Assembly (NCBI GenBank): GCA_052032225.1
Contig: JBPEWY010000042.1
Location: 8,222-72,221, forward strand
DNA from: JBPEWY01 sp052032225
GTDB lineage: Bacteria; Bacteroidota; Bacteroidia; Flavobacteriales; Flavobacteriaceae
DNA: 64,000 nt
Direction of reading: 5' to 3'
Shown: piece after piece, positions 49,964-58,723 of the stretch
How positions within the stretch are numbered: position 1 is the stretch's first letter
Layout: every line of letters begins with the position of its first letter
Position numbers and translations under genes: made by a program
The notes under the pieces: model-generated
Told to the model about the DNA's origin: nothing
Database searches by the model: none
What the model saw: the letters and a program-made list of their open reading frames with translations, nothing else

Positions 49964-51301
49964 ATGCGCAAAAATATCTTAGCAATCATAATTTTTGTTA
50001 TAACTCTCTTTTCGTGTTCAGATAAAGACGATAATTTACCTTTTATACAGCCCTTTGCAGGAGAAATAGATTGGATTTTACTACTTGGAGGTAGTGAAGA
50101 CGATGTGGCGCAGAAAATAATAGAAACCTCAGATGGTGGCTACGCTATTGTAGGTTACACCAGTAGCACAGATGGAGATATAAAAGATAAAGATGTAGTT
50201 GTAAATGATTTTTGGGTAACCAAAATAGACGCTCAAGGCAATATTATTTGGAGCAAAACATACGGAGGTAGTGGTGATGATAAAGGGCAAGCTATTGTAG
50301 AAACTTCAGATGGAGGGTTTGCAGTAGTTGGCTATAGCATGAGTAGTGATGGTGATGCCTCTAACAATGAAGGGTTTCATGATAATTGGTTGCTAAAATT
50401 AGATGCGGCAGGCAATTTACAATGGGAAAAAAGTTATGGATTTGCAGGTCATGATCATGCGTACGATTTATTACAAACGCAAGATGGCGGATTCTTTTTT
50501 GTTGGTTTTTTAGATGTAACAGCATCCGGAGGTTTAGGTTCGGAAGGCAAATCAAGTAACATTACTGCACATGGCGTTGGGGAGTTTTGGGGTACAAAAG
50601 TAGATGCCAACGGAAATTTAGAATGGCGACGATACTTTGGAGGCAGCAATAACGATAGAGCTCATGCTGTTGCTGCCGCACCCGACGGAGGATTTGTTAT
50701 TGCAGGGTTTTCTGAAAGCGAAGATTTTGATATCTCTAACAGTAAAGGAAGCTACGATTTTTGGGTAGTAAAAGTAAATGCAGAGGGGAACAAAGTCTGG
50801 GAGCAATCTTTTGGAGGCAGCCAAATAGATATTGCTTATGCCATGACAGCAACACCAGATAATGCCTATGTAATTGTTGGTAATACGTTTAGTTCAGATA
50901 AGCAAGTAAAAAGCAATAATGGAGGCTCTGATATTTGGATGATTAAAATAAACGATAAAGGAGAGTTATTGTGGGAGAAAACTATTGGAGGCTCGGATTT
51001 TGATGATGCCAGAGGAGTTTCAATTACCAGAAACGGAGGGTTTTTAATTTCAGGAAACTCTAAAAGCACCACAAACAGAGAAGAATTTTTTGGAGAAAAT
51101 GACGCCTGGCTTATAAAAACAGATGCCAATGGTAATTTAGTCTGGGAAAAATCATTTGGAGGGAGTAGTTTAGACTTTGGTTTTCACAGTATTCAAACTC
51201 AAACAAACAAAGTACTTTTTGTTGGCACAACAGAAAGCACCGATAATCATTCACAAACCAATAAGGGCAAAAAAGATGCTTTAATTGTTAAATTAAAGTA
51301 A
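49964..51301 (+). CDS. Lipoprotein with seven beta-propeller-like repeats
   Basis: Lipoprotein of 445 residues: lipobox LFSC (Cys18), then seven repeats of about 55-70 residues filling the rest. Each starts near (S/T)-x-GGS-x-x-D and carries DGGF-x-x-x-G. Each then ends in D-x-W-x-x-K-x-D-x-x-G-N-x-x-W-E-K, with Gly and Asp at fixed points. Seven such units suggest a seven-bladed propeller. I know no function for this arrangement. The mature part is acidic and signal-anchored, hence probably on the outer membrane. It starts 3 bases after the LVIVD lipoprotein and is likely its partner. Repeat 3 carries an insert of about ten residues. Confidence 0.8.
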   Translation: MRKNILAIIIFVITLFSCSDKDDNLPFIQPFAGEIDWILLLGGSEDDVAQKIIETSDGGYAIVGYTSSTDGDIKDKDVVVNDFWVTKIDAQGNIIWSKTYGGSGDDKGQAIVETSDGGFAVVGYSMSSDGDASNNEGFHDNWLLKLDAAGNLQWEKSYGFAGHDHAYDLLQTQDGGFFFVGFLDVTASGGLGSEGKSSNITAHGVGEFWGTKVDANGNLEWRRYFGGSNNDRAHAVAAAPDGGFVIAGFSESEDFDISNSKGSYDFWVVKVNAEGNKVWEQSFGGSQIDIAYAMTATPDNAYVIVGNTFSSDKQVKSNNGGSDIWMIKINDKGELLWEKTIGGSDFDDARGVSITRNGGFLISGNSKSTTNREEFFGENDAWLIKTDANGNLVWEKSFGGSSLDFGFHSIQTQTNKVLFVGTTESTDNHSQTNKGKKDALIVKLK

Positions 51302-51385
51302 TACAACACACCTACAATAATCAAAACTTATTAATCTATTGGGTATAATAATACTGCAGAGTGTGGTAATTAGCATTCTATGTAG

Positions 51386-51393
51386 TATTTTTG
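51386..51393 (+). promoter_or_regulatory. -7 promoter element of the suf operon
   Basis: TATTTTTG, a full TAnnTTTG match; predicted start near 51398, 26 bases before the ATG at 51424. It rules out the in-frame TTG at 51391. No TTG at proper distance upstream. Confidence 0.55.
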
Positions 51394-51423
51394 CAGTTAA
51401 TTAGATTTAATTTAATTAAAAAG

Positions 51424-51753
51424 ATGATAAAAGTTTCAGATACAGCTCGCAAAAAAGTAGTAGAGCTCATGACCGAAGAAGGTTTTGATGCTACTAAAGA
51501 CTTTGTGCGCGTAGGTGTTAAAAGCGGAGGATGCAGTGGGCTTTCGTACGAATTAAAGTTTGACAACACCTATTCTGATGACGATAAGGTTTTTGAAGAT
51601 AACCAAGTACGAATAGTGGTAGATAAAAAAAGCTTTTTGTATTTAGTTGGTACAACCTTAGAATACTCGGGAGGATTAAATGGTAAAGGGTTTGTTTTTA
51701 ACAACCCAAATGCGCAACGCACTTGCGGTTGCGGTGAAAGTTTTTCGTTATAA
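51424..51753 (+). CDS. sufA: Iron-sulfur carrier of the HesB/IscA/SufA family
   Basis: Protein of 109 residues with the three conserved cysteines of A-type carriers: Cys37 in SGGCSGLSY, and Cys101 and Cys103 in TCGCGESF at the C-terminus. It receives Fe-S clusters from SufBCD and passes them to targets. First gene of the SUF region, 32 bases before sufB. SufA is preferred over IscA because of this setting, but sequence alone does not separate them well. Start ATG 51424 is supported by the promoter. Confidence 0.9.
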   Translation: MIKVSDTARKKVVELMTEEGFDATKDFVRVGVKSGGCSGLSYELKFDNTYSDDDKVFEDNQVRIVVDKKSFLYLVGTTLEYSGGLNGKGFVFNNPNAQRTCGCGESFSL

Positions 51754-51785
51754 TACTTGGCTCAAGCCAATTTAAAACCAAGTTT

Positions 51786-53231
51786 ATGGCCTATACAGAA
51801 GAAGAATTAAAGAAAGAGTTAGAAACCAAAGAATACCAGTACGGGTTTTATACAGATATTGAGGCCGATACCTTACCTAAAGGCCTTAACGAAGATATTG
51901 TGCGTGCAATTTCGGCAAAGAAAAACGAACCGGAATGGATGACCGAATGGCGCTTAGAAGCGTTTAGAGCGTGGACTAAAATGGAAGAGCCGGAGTGGGC
52001 TAACGTTACATACCAAAAGCCTAACTTTCAAGACATATCCTATTACTCGGCACCTAAAAAGAAACCTAAATATAATAGTTTAGATGAGGTTGATCCGGAG
52101 TTAATAGAAACGTTTAACAAGCTCGGAATTTCTTTAGAAGAGCAAAAAAAATTAGCTGGTGTTGCTGTAGATGTGGTTATGGACTCAGTTTCTGTAGCAA
52201 CAACCTTTAAAAAAACGTTGGCAGAAAAAGGAATTATTTTCTGCTCTATGTCCGAAGCCATTCAGGAGCACCCAGAACTTGTAAAAAAATACATTGGTAC
52301 AGTTGTACCACGAAAAGATAATTTTTATGCAGCATTAAACTCGGCTGTATTTTCAGATGGTTCGTTCTGTTATATTCCAAAGGGTGTAAAATGCCCTATG
52401 GAACTTTCAACCTATTTTAGAATTAACCAAGCAGGAACCGGACAGTTTGAGCGTACATTGGTAATTGCAGACGAAGGTAGTTATGTGAGTTACTTAGAAG
52501 GGTGTACTGCACCACAAAGAGACGAAAACCAGTTACACGCTGCAGTTGTAGAGCTTATTGCCCTAGAAGGAGCAGAGATAAAATACTCTACTGTTCAGAA
52601 CTGGTTCCCGGGAGATAAAGAAGGCAAAGGAGGCGTTTTTAACTTTGTAACTAAAAGAGGGCTGTGCGAGAAAAATGCAAAAATCTCTTGGACTCAGGTA
52701 GAAACAGGTTCTGCTATTACCTGGAAATATCCTTCATGTATATTAAAAGGAGATAACTCTATTGGAGAGTTCTACTCTATTGCAGTAACAAACAACCACC
52801 AGCAGGCAGATACCGGAACCAAAATGATTCATTTGGGAAAAAACACCAAATCAACCATTATTTCTAAAGGTATCTCGGCCGGTAAGTCTCAAAACAGTTA
52901 TCGCGGGTTAGTACAAATTAATGCACGTGCAGAAAATGCCAGAAACTTTTCGCAATGCGATTCGCTTTTAATGGGTAACGAATGCGGAGCACATACTTTT
53001 CCGTATATAGAAGCAAAAAATAAAACGGCTCAAATAGAGCACGAAGCAACAACGAGTAAAATTGGTGAAGACCAAATATTTTACTGTAACCAAAGAGGGA
53101 TAGATACCGAGAAGGCTATTGCATTAATTGTAAATGGATTTAGTAAAGAGGTATTAAACAAACTTCCTATGGAGTTTGCTGTAGAAGCGCAAAAACTATT
53201 AGAAATTTCGCTGGAAGGTTCTGTAGGATAA
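51786..53231 (+). CDS. sufB: SUF scaffold protein SufB
   Basis: Core scaffold of 481 residues on which Fe-S clusters form with SufC and SufD. The N-terminal helical region (1-120) precedes a beta-helix core with TAPQRDENQLHAAVVELIALEGAEIKYSTVQNWFPGDKEG (about 239-278). The C-terminal part has NFSQCDSLLMGNECGAHTFPYIEAKN, including the functional cysteine of the SufB-D interface, and NQRGID. Length is typical. 11 bases after its stop comes a gene not normally part of suf operons (53243). Confidence 0.96.
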   Translation: MAYTEEELKKELETKEYQYGFYTDIEADTLPKGLNEDIVRAISAKKNEPEWMTEWRLEAFRAWTKMEEPEWANVTYQKPNFQDISYYSAPKKKPKYNSLDEVDPELIETFNKLGISLEEQKKLAGVAVDVVMDSVSVATTFKKTLAEKGIIFCSMSEAIQEHPELVKKYIGTVVPRKDNFYAALNSAVFSDGSFCYIPKGVKCPMELSTYFRINQAGTGQFERTLVIADEGSYVSYLEGCTAPQRDENQLHAAVVELIALEGAEIKYSTVQNWFPGDKEGKGGVFNFVTKRGLCEKNAKISWTQVETGSAITWKYPSCILKGDNSIGEFYSIAVTNNHQQADTGTKMIHLGKNTKSTIISKGISAGKSQNSYRGLVQINARAENARNFSQCDSLLMGNECGAHTFPYIEAKNKTAQIEHEATTSKIGEDQIFYCNQRGIDTEKAIALIVNGFSKEVLNKLPMEFAVEAQKLLEISLEGSVG

Positions 53232-53242
53232 ACGAAAACAAC

Positions 53243-54097
53243 ATGAAAAAAGTTGTGGTTTTCTTACTGGCCTTTACTTTTTTGGCCTGTAAGGAGCAAA
53301 AAAAGCAAGAAAAGAGCATTAATAATAACCAAACAGTTACACTACATGTGCTGGATGGCGGGACGGTTATTGCCAACAAGCTAGAAATTTTTTCTGAAGA
53401 AGGGCAACTGTACCAAGGGCAACAAAAAACATTTGCAAATGCCTTTTATGTGGTTAAACATCCCAAAGGAATATTAGTTTGGGACACCGGATTGCCTGAA
53501 AACTTAGTAGGTATGCCCGAGCCATTTACAGACCAAGGTGGGTATTTTACAGTTTCAAGAAAAGACTCTTTAGTAAACCAATTACAATCAATAGGATTGC
53601 GCTTAGACGATGTAGATTACTTGGCACTTTCGCATACGCATTTTGATCATGTTGGAGCAGCAGCCAACTTTACAAATGCAACATGGCTGGTTCAAAAAAA
53701 TGAGTACGATTTTATAACATCAGATGACGCAAAAACACAAGCTCCGGATAGCTACAATGCAGTTAAAAATCTTAAAAAGGTAATAAAACTAGATGGTGAT
53801 TACGATGTGTTTGGTGATGGCAAAGTGGTTATAAAATACATGCCGGGGCATACCATTGGGCATCAAGTGTTATTTATAGACATAGGTAAAGAACGCCCAA
53901 TTTTGTTAACGGGAGATTTATATCATTTTAAAGAAAACAGAGATAATAAAGTAGCGCCAAGCTTTAATTATAATATTGAGCAAACCAAAGAAAGTATGGA
54001 GCTTTTTGAGGAGTTTGCCCAAAAAACGAATGCACATGTAATTATACAGCATTCACCGGAAGATTTTAAAAAATTACAAGAATTAATAAAACAGTAA
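53243..54097 (+). CDS. Metallo-beta-lactamase-fold lipoprotein hydrolase
   Basis: Protein of 284 residues, lipobox FLAC with Cys16, so periplasmic or outer-membrane-bound. The zinc motif HTHFDH (131-136) is intact. The later ligands His (MPGHTIGHQV, about 205-214) and Asp (LLTGDLYHF, about 226-234) are also visible. The fold and spacing are those of the AHL-lactonase-like branch of the metallo-beta-lactamase superfamily, which opens lactones or hydrolyses phosphoesters; substrate unknown. It stands between sufB (11 bases) and sufC (18 bases) in the same orientation, so it is co-transcribed with cytosolic Fe-S assembly genes although its product is exported. Confidence 0.85.
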   Translation: MKKVVVFLLAFTFLACKEQKKQEKSINNNQTVTLHVLDGGTVIANKLEIFSEEGQLYQGQQKTFANAFYVVKHPKGILVWDTGLPENLVGMPEPFTDQGGYFTVSRKDSLVNQLQSIGLRLDDVDYLALSHTHFDHVGAAANFTNATWLVQKNEYDFITSDDAKTQAPDSYNAVKNLKKVIKLDGDYDVFGDGKVVIKYMPGHTIGHQVLFIDIGKERPILLTGDLYHFKENRDNKVAPSFNYNIEQTKESMELFEEFAQKTNAHVIIQHSPEDFKKLQELIKQ

Positions 54098-54115
54098 ATA
54101 CACAACACATACAAG

Positions 54116-54868
54116 ATGTTAAAAATTAACAATTTACACGCAGCAGTAGAAGAAAGAGAGATACTAAAAGGGATTAACCTTGAGGTTAAACCGGGCGAGG
54201 TACATGCTATTATGGGGCCAAACGGGTCTGGAAAAAGTACACTCTCTAGTGTGATTGCCGGGAACGAAGAGTATGAAGTAGTTAAAGGCGAAATTATTTT
54301 TAACGAAGAAGATATTACAGAGCTAGCTCCAGAAGAAAGAGCGCATAAAGGTATTTTCTTGTCATTTCAATATCCGGTAGAAATTCCGGGGGTTACAGTT
54401 ACCAATTTCATTAAAACAGCGATAAACGAAACTCGTAAAGCGCAAGGTTTAGAAGAGATGCCTGCAAACGAAATGCTTAAGAAAATACGTGAAAAAGCCG
54501 ACATGCTTGAAATAGACCGTAAGTTCTTATCGCGTTCACTTAACGAAGGATTCTCAGGGGGAGAGAAAAAGCGTAACGAGATTTTTCAGATGGCTATGTT
54601 AGAACCTAAATTAGCCATTTTAGATGAAACAGACTCAGGATTAGACATAGACGCTTTAAAAGTTGTTGCAAACGGAGTTAATAAATTACGAAGCAAAGAC
54701 AATGCGGTGGTTGTAATTACACACTACCAACGCTTGTTAGATTATATTGTTCCGGATTTTGTACACGTTTTACACAACGGTAGAATTGTAAAATCCGGCA
54801 GTAAAGAATTGGCCATGGAGCTCGAAGAAAAAGGGTACGATTGGATTAAAGAAGAGGTTAATAGTTAA
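54116..54868 (+). CDS. sufC: SUF ATPase SufC
   Basis: ABC-type ATPase of 250 residues that works in the cytosol with SufB and SufD. Walker A GPNGSGKS (34-41), a long Q-loop region with LSFQYPVEIPGV (about 85-96), signature NEGFSGGEKKR (about 144-154) and Walker B LAILDETDSGLD (about 167-178), where Glu and then Thr-Asp-Ser are the SufC hallmark. His in VVITHYQR completes the set. 28 bases before sufD. Confidence 0.97.
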   Translation: MLKINNLHAAVEEREILKGINLEVKPGEVHAIMGPNGSGKSTLSSVIAGNEEYEVVKGEIIFNEEDITELAPEERAHKGIFLSFQYPVEIPGVTVTNFIKTAINETRKAQGLEEMPANEMLKKIREKADMLEIDRKFLSRSLNEGFSGGEKKRNEIFQMAMLEPKLAILDETDSGLDIDALKVVANGVNKLRSKDNAVVVITHYQRLLDYIVPDFVHVLHNGRIVKSGSKELAMELEEKGYDWIKEEVNS

Positions 54869-54896
54869 TATTTAGCCAATTACGAAACGTTACAAA

Positions 54897-56216
54897 ATGG
54901 ATTTAAAAGATAAATTAATATCATCTTTTATGGCTTTTGAAGATCAGGTAGATGTAGATTCTCCTGTACATGATATTAGAACCGAAGCCATAAAGTTTTT
55001 TGAAAGTAAAGGCTTTCCTACTAAAAAAGAAGAAGCCTGGAAATACACATCGCTTAACAGCATCTTAAAAAATAATTATAGTGTTTTTCCAAAGCAAGAA
55101 ACAGCCTTAGAGTTTAAAGAGGTAAAAAAATACTTTATTCACGATATAGATTCGTATAAAATTGTATTTATAGACGGTGTATATAGTTCTTACCTCTCTG
55201 AAACTACACACGAAGGTATAGATGTGTGCTTAATGAGTGCGGCACTCACCAAACCAAAATATAAAGTAATAATAGATGCTTACTTTAACAAAGCAGCCAA
55301 AAAAGACGATAGTTTAACGTCATTAAACACTGCATTTAGCAGAGAAGGAGCATATATTTATATACCTAAAGGAAAAGTAGTTAGCAAGCCAATACAAATT
55401 ATACACTTTGCTACCGGTACAGAATCGGCTTTAATGTTACAGCCCAGAAATTTAATAGTAGTTGGCGAGAATGCGCATGTACAAATAATAGAGCGCCATC
55501 AAAGTTTAACTGATAATCCGGTGTTAACCAACTCTGTAACAGAGATTTTTACTAACAAAAAGGCTATTGTTGATTATTATAAAATTCAAAACGATACGCT
55601 TTCGGCTTCGTTAATAGACAATACCTACATATCGCAACAACGCGATAGCCATGCAAGCGTTCACACGTTTTCTTTTGGCGGAAACTTAGTGCGTAATAAT
55701 TTAAATTTTTATCAGAACGATCAACATGTTGAGTCTACCCTAAAAGGCATCACAATTATTGGCGATAAACAACATATAGATCACTATACCTTAGTGCATC
55801 ATAAAGAACCTAATTGTGAAAGCCACCAAGACTATAAAGGTATTTATGCCGATAAAAGTACCGGGGTGTTTAATGGTAAAATTATAGTTGAAAAAGAAGC
55901 GCAAAAAACAAATGCTTTCCAGCAAAACAATAATATTTTAATTGGCGATAAATCTACCATTAATACTAAACCGCAATTAGAAATTTTTGCAGACGATGTA
56001 AAATGCTCGCATGGGTGTACCGTAGGACAATTAGATAGCGAGGCACTGTTTTATTTACGTGCACGTGGAATACCCGAAAAAGAGGCTAAAGCATTACTTA
56101 TGTATGCGTTTGCAAACAATGTTTTAGAAAGTGTTAAAATACCCGAAATTAAAGCGCGAATTAATAAACTAATTGCCATGAAACTGGGCGTTAGTTTAGG
56201 TTTCGCCGATTTATAA
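54897..56216 (+). CDS. sufD: SUF scaffold protein SufD
   Basis: Partner of SufB, 439 residues. The N-terminal helices include KKEEAWKYTSLNSIL (about 40-54), shared by SufD proteins. The beta-helix core and C-terminal DDVKCSHGCTVGQLDSEALFYLRARGIPEKEAKALLMYAFAN (about 363-404) are intact, with the conserved His in KCSHG at the cluster-building interface. A strong terminator follows 11 bases after the stop, so the first suf transcript ends here, apart from sufS. Confidence 0.96.
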   Translation: MDLKDKLISSFMAFEDQVDVDSPVHDIRTEAIKFFESKGFPTKKEEAWKYTSLNSILKNNYSVFPKQETALEFKEVKKYFIHDIDSYKIVFIDGVYSSYLSETTHEGIDVCLMSAALTKPKYKVIIDAYFNKAAKKDDSLTSLNTAFSREGAYIYIPKGKVVSKPIQIIHFATGTESALMLQPRNLIVVGENAHVQIIERHQSLTDNPVLTNSVTEIFTNKKAIVDYYKIQNDTLSASLIDNTYISQQRDSHASVHTFSFGGNLVRNNLNFYQNDQHVESTLKGITIIGDKQHIDHYTLVHHKEPNCESHQDYKGIYADKSTGVFNGKIIVEKEAQKTNAFQQNNNILIGDKSTINTKPQLEIFADDVKCSHGCTVGQLDSEALFYLRARGIPEKEAKALLMYAFANNVLESVKIPEIKARINKLIAMKLGVSLGFADL

Positions 56217-56227
56217 AAAGAATAAAA

Positions 56228-56257
56228 AAAAAGCAGCTTAAAAAGCTGCTTTTTTTG
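56228..56257 (+). terminator. Terminator after sufD
   Basis: AAAAAGCAGCTT (56228-56239) pairs with AAGCTGCTTTTT (56243-56254), 12 perfect pairs with a 3-base loop and trailing T. Confidence 0.93.
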
Positions 56258-56345
56258 TTTGGTTTTTTGTAGTATTAATACAACTAATCATAGTAGGTAT
56301 AAACAACATTTCATTTATCATCTTTTTTACATAAAATAAATGTAT

Positions 56346-56510
56346 TCAGTTCCATTCTACGTTTAGTTTTTTCAATTCAGCATCTAATTTAGCGAGTGAA
56401 TTTGATTCAATAATTTGTGTGTTGATTGTTAAATCCTTTTTATCTGTTTTTAAGATATAATCTCCAGCAAACTTTTTAATTTTTTTGATTTCATTCAGAT
56501 ATATAATAAT
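56346..56510 (-). pseudogene. 3' remnant of a protein gene without start codon
   Basis: Open stretch of 54 codons ending in TGA at 56346-56348 with no ATG, GTG or TTG near its 5' side; a TAA in frame precedes it at 56511-56513. The translation is Lys/Ile/Asn/Leu-rich and protein-like (GDYILKTDKKDLTINTQI, then LDAELKKLNVEWN at the end), so it looks like the tail of a truncated gene. Family not recognised. The rest of the 311-base space after sufD holds only the terminator. Confidence 0.4.
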
Positions 56511-56528
56511 TTATAAAATTAATTCTTG

Positions 56529-56900
56529 TTAGTGAATACCCTCTTTTAAATCTTTGAAATATAAATTAACTACAATAGAATCTCCCTTTTTAATTTGGAT
56601 GGTTTTTTTTATACTTTTTTTCATAGGATAAATGCCTTCAATGGAATAAGTTCCAGGATAAACAAGAAAACTTAGGGAGTTTAAAAAAATACCGTTTGTA
56701 ATTACTGTTGCGGGAATATTTTTTTTAGTTTCAAAATCAAAGCAGTTTACTAAAAGATGTTGTCCACCTCGTTTAGTTTTTAGTTTAATTATATCTATGC
56801 TACCACTATTTTTTTCAACTAAATTTTGAGTAGGCAGACAACTTGTAAAAAAAAATAAGAATAATATAATAAAACTAATTACACTTGATACCCTTAGCAT
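56529..56900 (-). CDS. Putative small lipoprotein with PEGA-like fold
   Basis: Lipoprotein of 123 residues: signal helix (1-20, VISFIILFLFFFTS), lipobox FTSC with Cys21, then LPTQNLVEKNSGS. A single beta-rich domain follows with GTYSIEGIYPMKKSIKKTIQIKKGDSIVVNLYF (about 84-116), which resembles PEGA or carboxypeptidase-regulatory beta-sandwiches. The ATG at 56900 gives a normal signal peptide; a longer reading from 56933 does not. Its 5' end overlaps the tail of a decayed gene by 26 bases. Higher A+T than its neighbours and company of broken genes suggest an accessory patch. Function unknown. Confidence 0.6.
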   Translation of the reverse strand: MLRVSSVISFIILFLFFFTSCLPTQNLVEKNSGSIDIIKLKTKRGGQHLLVNCFDFETKKNIPATVITNGIFLNSLSFLVYPGTYSIEGIYPMKKSIKKTIQIKKGDSIVVNLYFKDLKEGIH

Positions 56901-57278
56901 TATTACGCCTAAATCTTTCGTTTCGTATTGCATTTTGTATTTCGGTTTTATTTGGTAAATTATTGTAATTAGGAGAAGATTCTAACCCTCCCCAAGATAA
57001 TATTTTATAATATTCGTTAGAATGTGAATGATTATCCCATGTGGCAAGCGATTATGAAAAAAATTCTACATTGAGACATAAATTCATGTTGAGTAAGATT
57101 ATTAGCTACAATATCAGAATAGCTTTGTTTATTTTTATAATAATTATATAACTTTTTATTAATTGCTTTTTCATCTCCGGTAAAATAAGAGAAGTATTGG
57201 TTTATTATTTTTATAATCTTCTGCAGAAGTGTTTTTTTGTACTGCACAAGAAGTAATTAGCAATACAATGCTAAGCAA
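56875..57278 (-). pseudogene. Lipoprotein gene broken by two frameshifts
   Basis: Three partial frames on the minus strand line up into one former protein of roughly 130 residues. The first, from about 57278, has a lipobox signal (LLSIVLLITSCAVQKN) and stops at a TGA at 57171-57173. The second carries FTGDEKAINKKLYNYYKNKQ and stops near 57032. The third carries TWDNHSHSNEYYKILSWGGL and ends in TAG at 56875-56877. Shifting frame twice restores a continuous lipoprotein. Family not recognised. It fills the 400-base space between the small lipoprotein and the serine hydrolase, and overlaps the latter's 3' side only slightly or not at all. Confidence 0.55.
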
Positions 57279-57302
57279 ATAAGTTTTTCTTATACAGTTT
57301 AC

Positions 57303-58649
57303 TTAGTTTTTAACAGCAGCAACAATATTTCCTAAAAAAGTATTGAAGTCAAAATCAGGATATTCTGCCAGACCAAACCTAACAATCACTAAATTTTTAG
57401 AAGGGATTATAGTAATACGCTGTCCTTGGTATCCGTTAGCCATAAAAGCATCGTTTGGCACTAACGGCATGTGGTTTTGCGGACCTTTATTTAACCAAAA
57501 ATGTGCTCCGTATTGCCCACCCGAATTTGGAGCGGGTGTAGTAATGTAATCTACCCATTCTTTAGCAAAAACTTGATCGCCGTTCCAGTTGCCTTCATGT
57601 AAGTATAACAACCCAAATTTAGCCCAGTCTCTTGCGGTAGCCCAGCTATACGATGAGCCAACATAATTGCCGGCCATGTCTGCCTCTAAAATCATGCTGT
57701 GCATTCCAATTCTATCTATAAGAGCTTTGTACGGAAAGTTTAAATATTCTTGATGCGTTTTAAATTGCTTTCTCAAAATACCCGATAATAAATTTGTGGT
57801 GCCGGAAGAGTAATTCCAATGTTGATTAGGAGCGTATTCAGCCGGCTTTTCGGCTTGAATTTGGGTCATATCTTCAGCCAAAAAAAGCATTTTAGTAACA
57901 TCAGAAATGGTATTGTAATCTTCGTCCCATTCTAAACCGCTATTCATTTGCAGTAAGTTGTGCAGGGTAATGTTTTTACGGCTATCGTCTTGCCATTTTG
58001 CAATAGGAGCAGTTTCATCTACAGAGAGTTTTCCTTGATGTTGTAATACGCCGTACAGTGTGGCTAAAACACTCTTGGTCATAGACCACCCCAAAAATTT
58101 AGAATCTTTATTGTAACCCTCCGCATATTTTTCGGCAATTAGGTAATCACCGTAAAAAACTAAAACAGCCCGTGTTTTTTTTATATGGTTATCTGTAAAA
58201 GCATCTGCTACTGCAGCTGTAAGCTTATTATAATCTATAGCAGCAAAAACAGTGTCTTTTTGGGCAAGTGTTCCGTACGGATACGGTAAACTATCTGCAA
58301 CTTGTTGATTTCTAACGGGTTTTAAATAAGGAGCATTAACATCAAAATCATCATTAATTAATACACAACCTAAACCATCTCTGTAAATGGCTTTTCGTTT
58401 CATAAAACCGTAAACCGAAGCGGTTGCGTATTGTTCTTCAAAATTAACTTCGTCTTTTGCAATATTAACGGGAGAAAAATTATTGTCGTTAGCATCAGTA
58501 AAATCAGGTGTTCTTCCGGCAATAAAAACAGAAGAAGCCATATTTTTAGCCGAATAACCCGAAATAATATTTAAGCGCGGATAATTATAAATTACAATAC
58601 CAATAAATGCCAAGAAGAGAACAAGGAGTAAGCGTTTAAGTAATTTCAT
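57303..58649 (-). CDS. Serine hydrolase of the beta-lactamase class C family
   Basis: Protein of 448 residues with an N-terminal membrane segment (about 5-24, LLLVLFLAFIGIVIYN), hence anchored or secreted. The catalytic SxxK is Ser189-Met-Thr-Lys192 (GWSMTKSVL) and the YxN-type motif is YSSG in NYSSGTTNLLSG (about 280). A C-terminal HFWLNKGPQNHMP region corresponds to the third motif area. Such enzymes act as esterases, D-amino-acid peptidases or penicillin-recognising hydrolases; true beta-lactamase activity is not implied. It is transcribed against sufS, from its own TATCTTTA element, inside what would be a continuous suf cluster. Confidence 0.85.
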   Translation of the reverse strand: MKLLKRLLLVLFLAFIGIVIYNYPRLNIISGYSAKNMASSVFIAGRTPDFTDANDNNFSPVNIAKDEVNFEEQYATASVYGFMKRKAIYRDGLGCVLINDDFDVNAPYLKPVRNQQVADSLPYPYGTLAQKDTVFAAIDYNKLTAAVADAFTDNHIKKTRAVLVFYGDYLIAEKYAEGYNKDSKFLGWSMTKSVLATLYGVLQHQGKLSVDETAPIAKWQDDSRKNITLHNLLQMNSGLEWDEDYNTISDVTKMLFLAEDMTQIQAEKPAEYAPNQHWNYSSGTTNLLSGILRKQFKTHQEYLNFPYKALIDRIGMHSMILEADMAGNYVGSSYSWATARDWAKFGLLYLHEGNWNGDQVFAKEWVDYITTPAPNSGGQYGAHFWLNKGPQNHMPLVPNDAFMANGYQGQRITIIPSKNLVIVRFGLAEYPDFDFNTFLGNIVAAVKN

Positions 58650-58670
58650 AAATTAAGATTGTTGTCTTTA

Positions 58671-58678
58671 TAAAGATA
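58671..58678 (-). promoter_or_regulatory. -7 element of the serine hydrolase gene
   Basis: Minus-strand TATCTTTA, one mismatch in the last base; predicted start near 58666, 17 bases before the ATG. Back to back with the sufS promoter. Confidence 0.4.
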
Positions 58679-58697
58679 TCAAAATACAAATAGTTAG

Positions 58698-58705
58698 TAC
58701 CTTTG
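58698..58705 (+). promoter_or_regulatory. -7 promoter element of sufS
   Basis: TACCTTTG, identical to the atpB element; predicted start near 58710, 14 bases before the ATG. It shows that sufS has its own promoter apart from sufABCD. Confidence 0.55.
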
Positions 58706-58723
58706 TAACTTTAAATTTGTAAG

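Noticed and set aside
57032..57247. 71-codon minus-strand ORF as an independent gene
   Set aside because: It joins in frame-shifted fashion to a lipobox segment upstream and a protein-like segment downstream, so it is better read as the middle of a broken gene.
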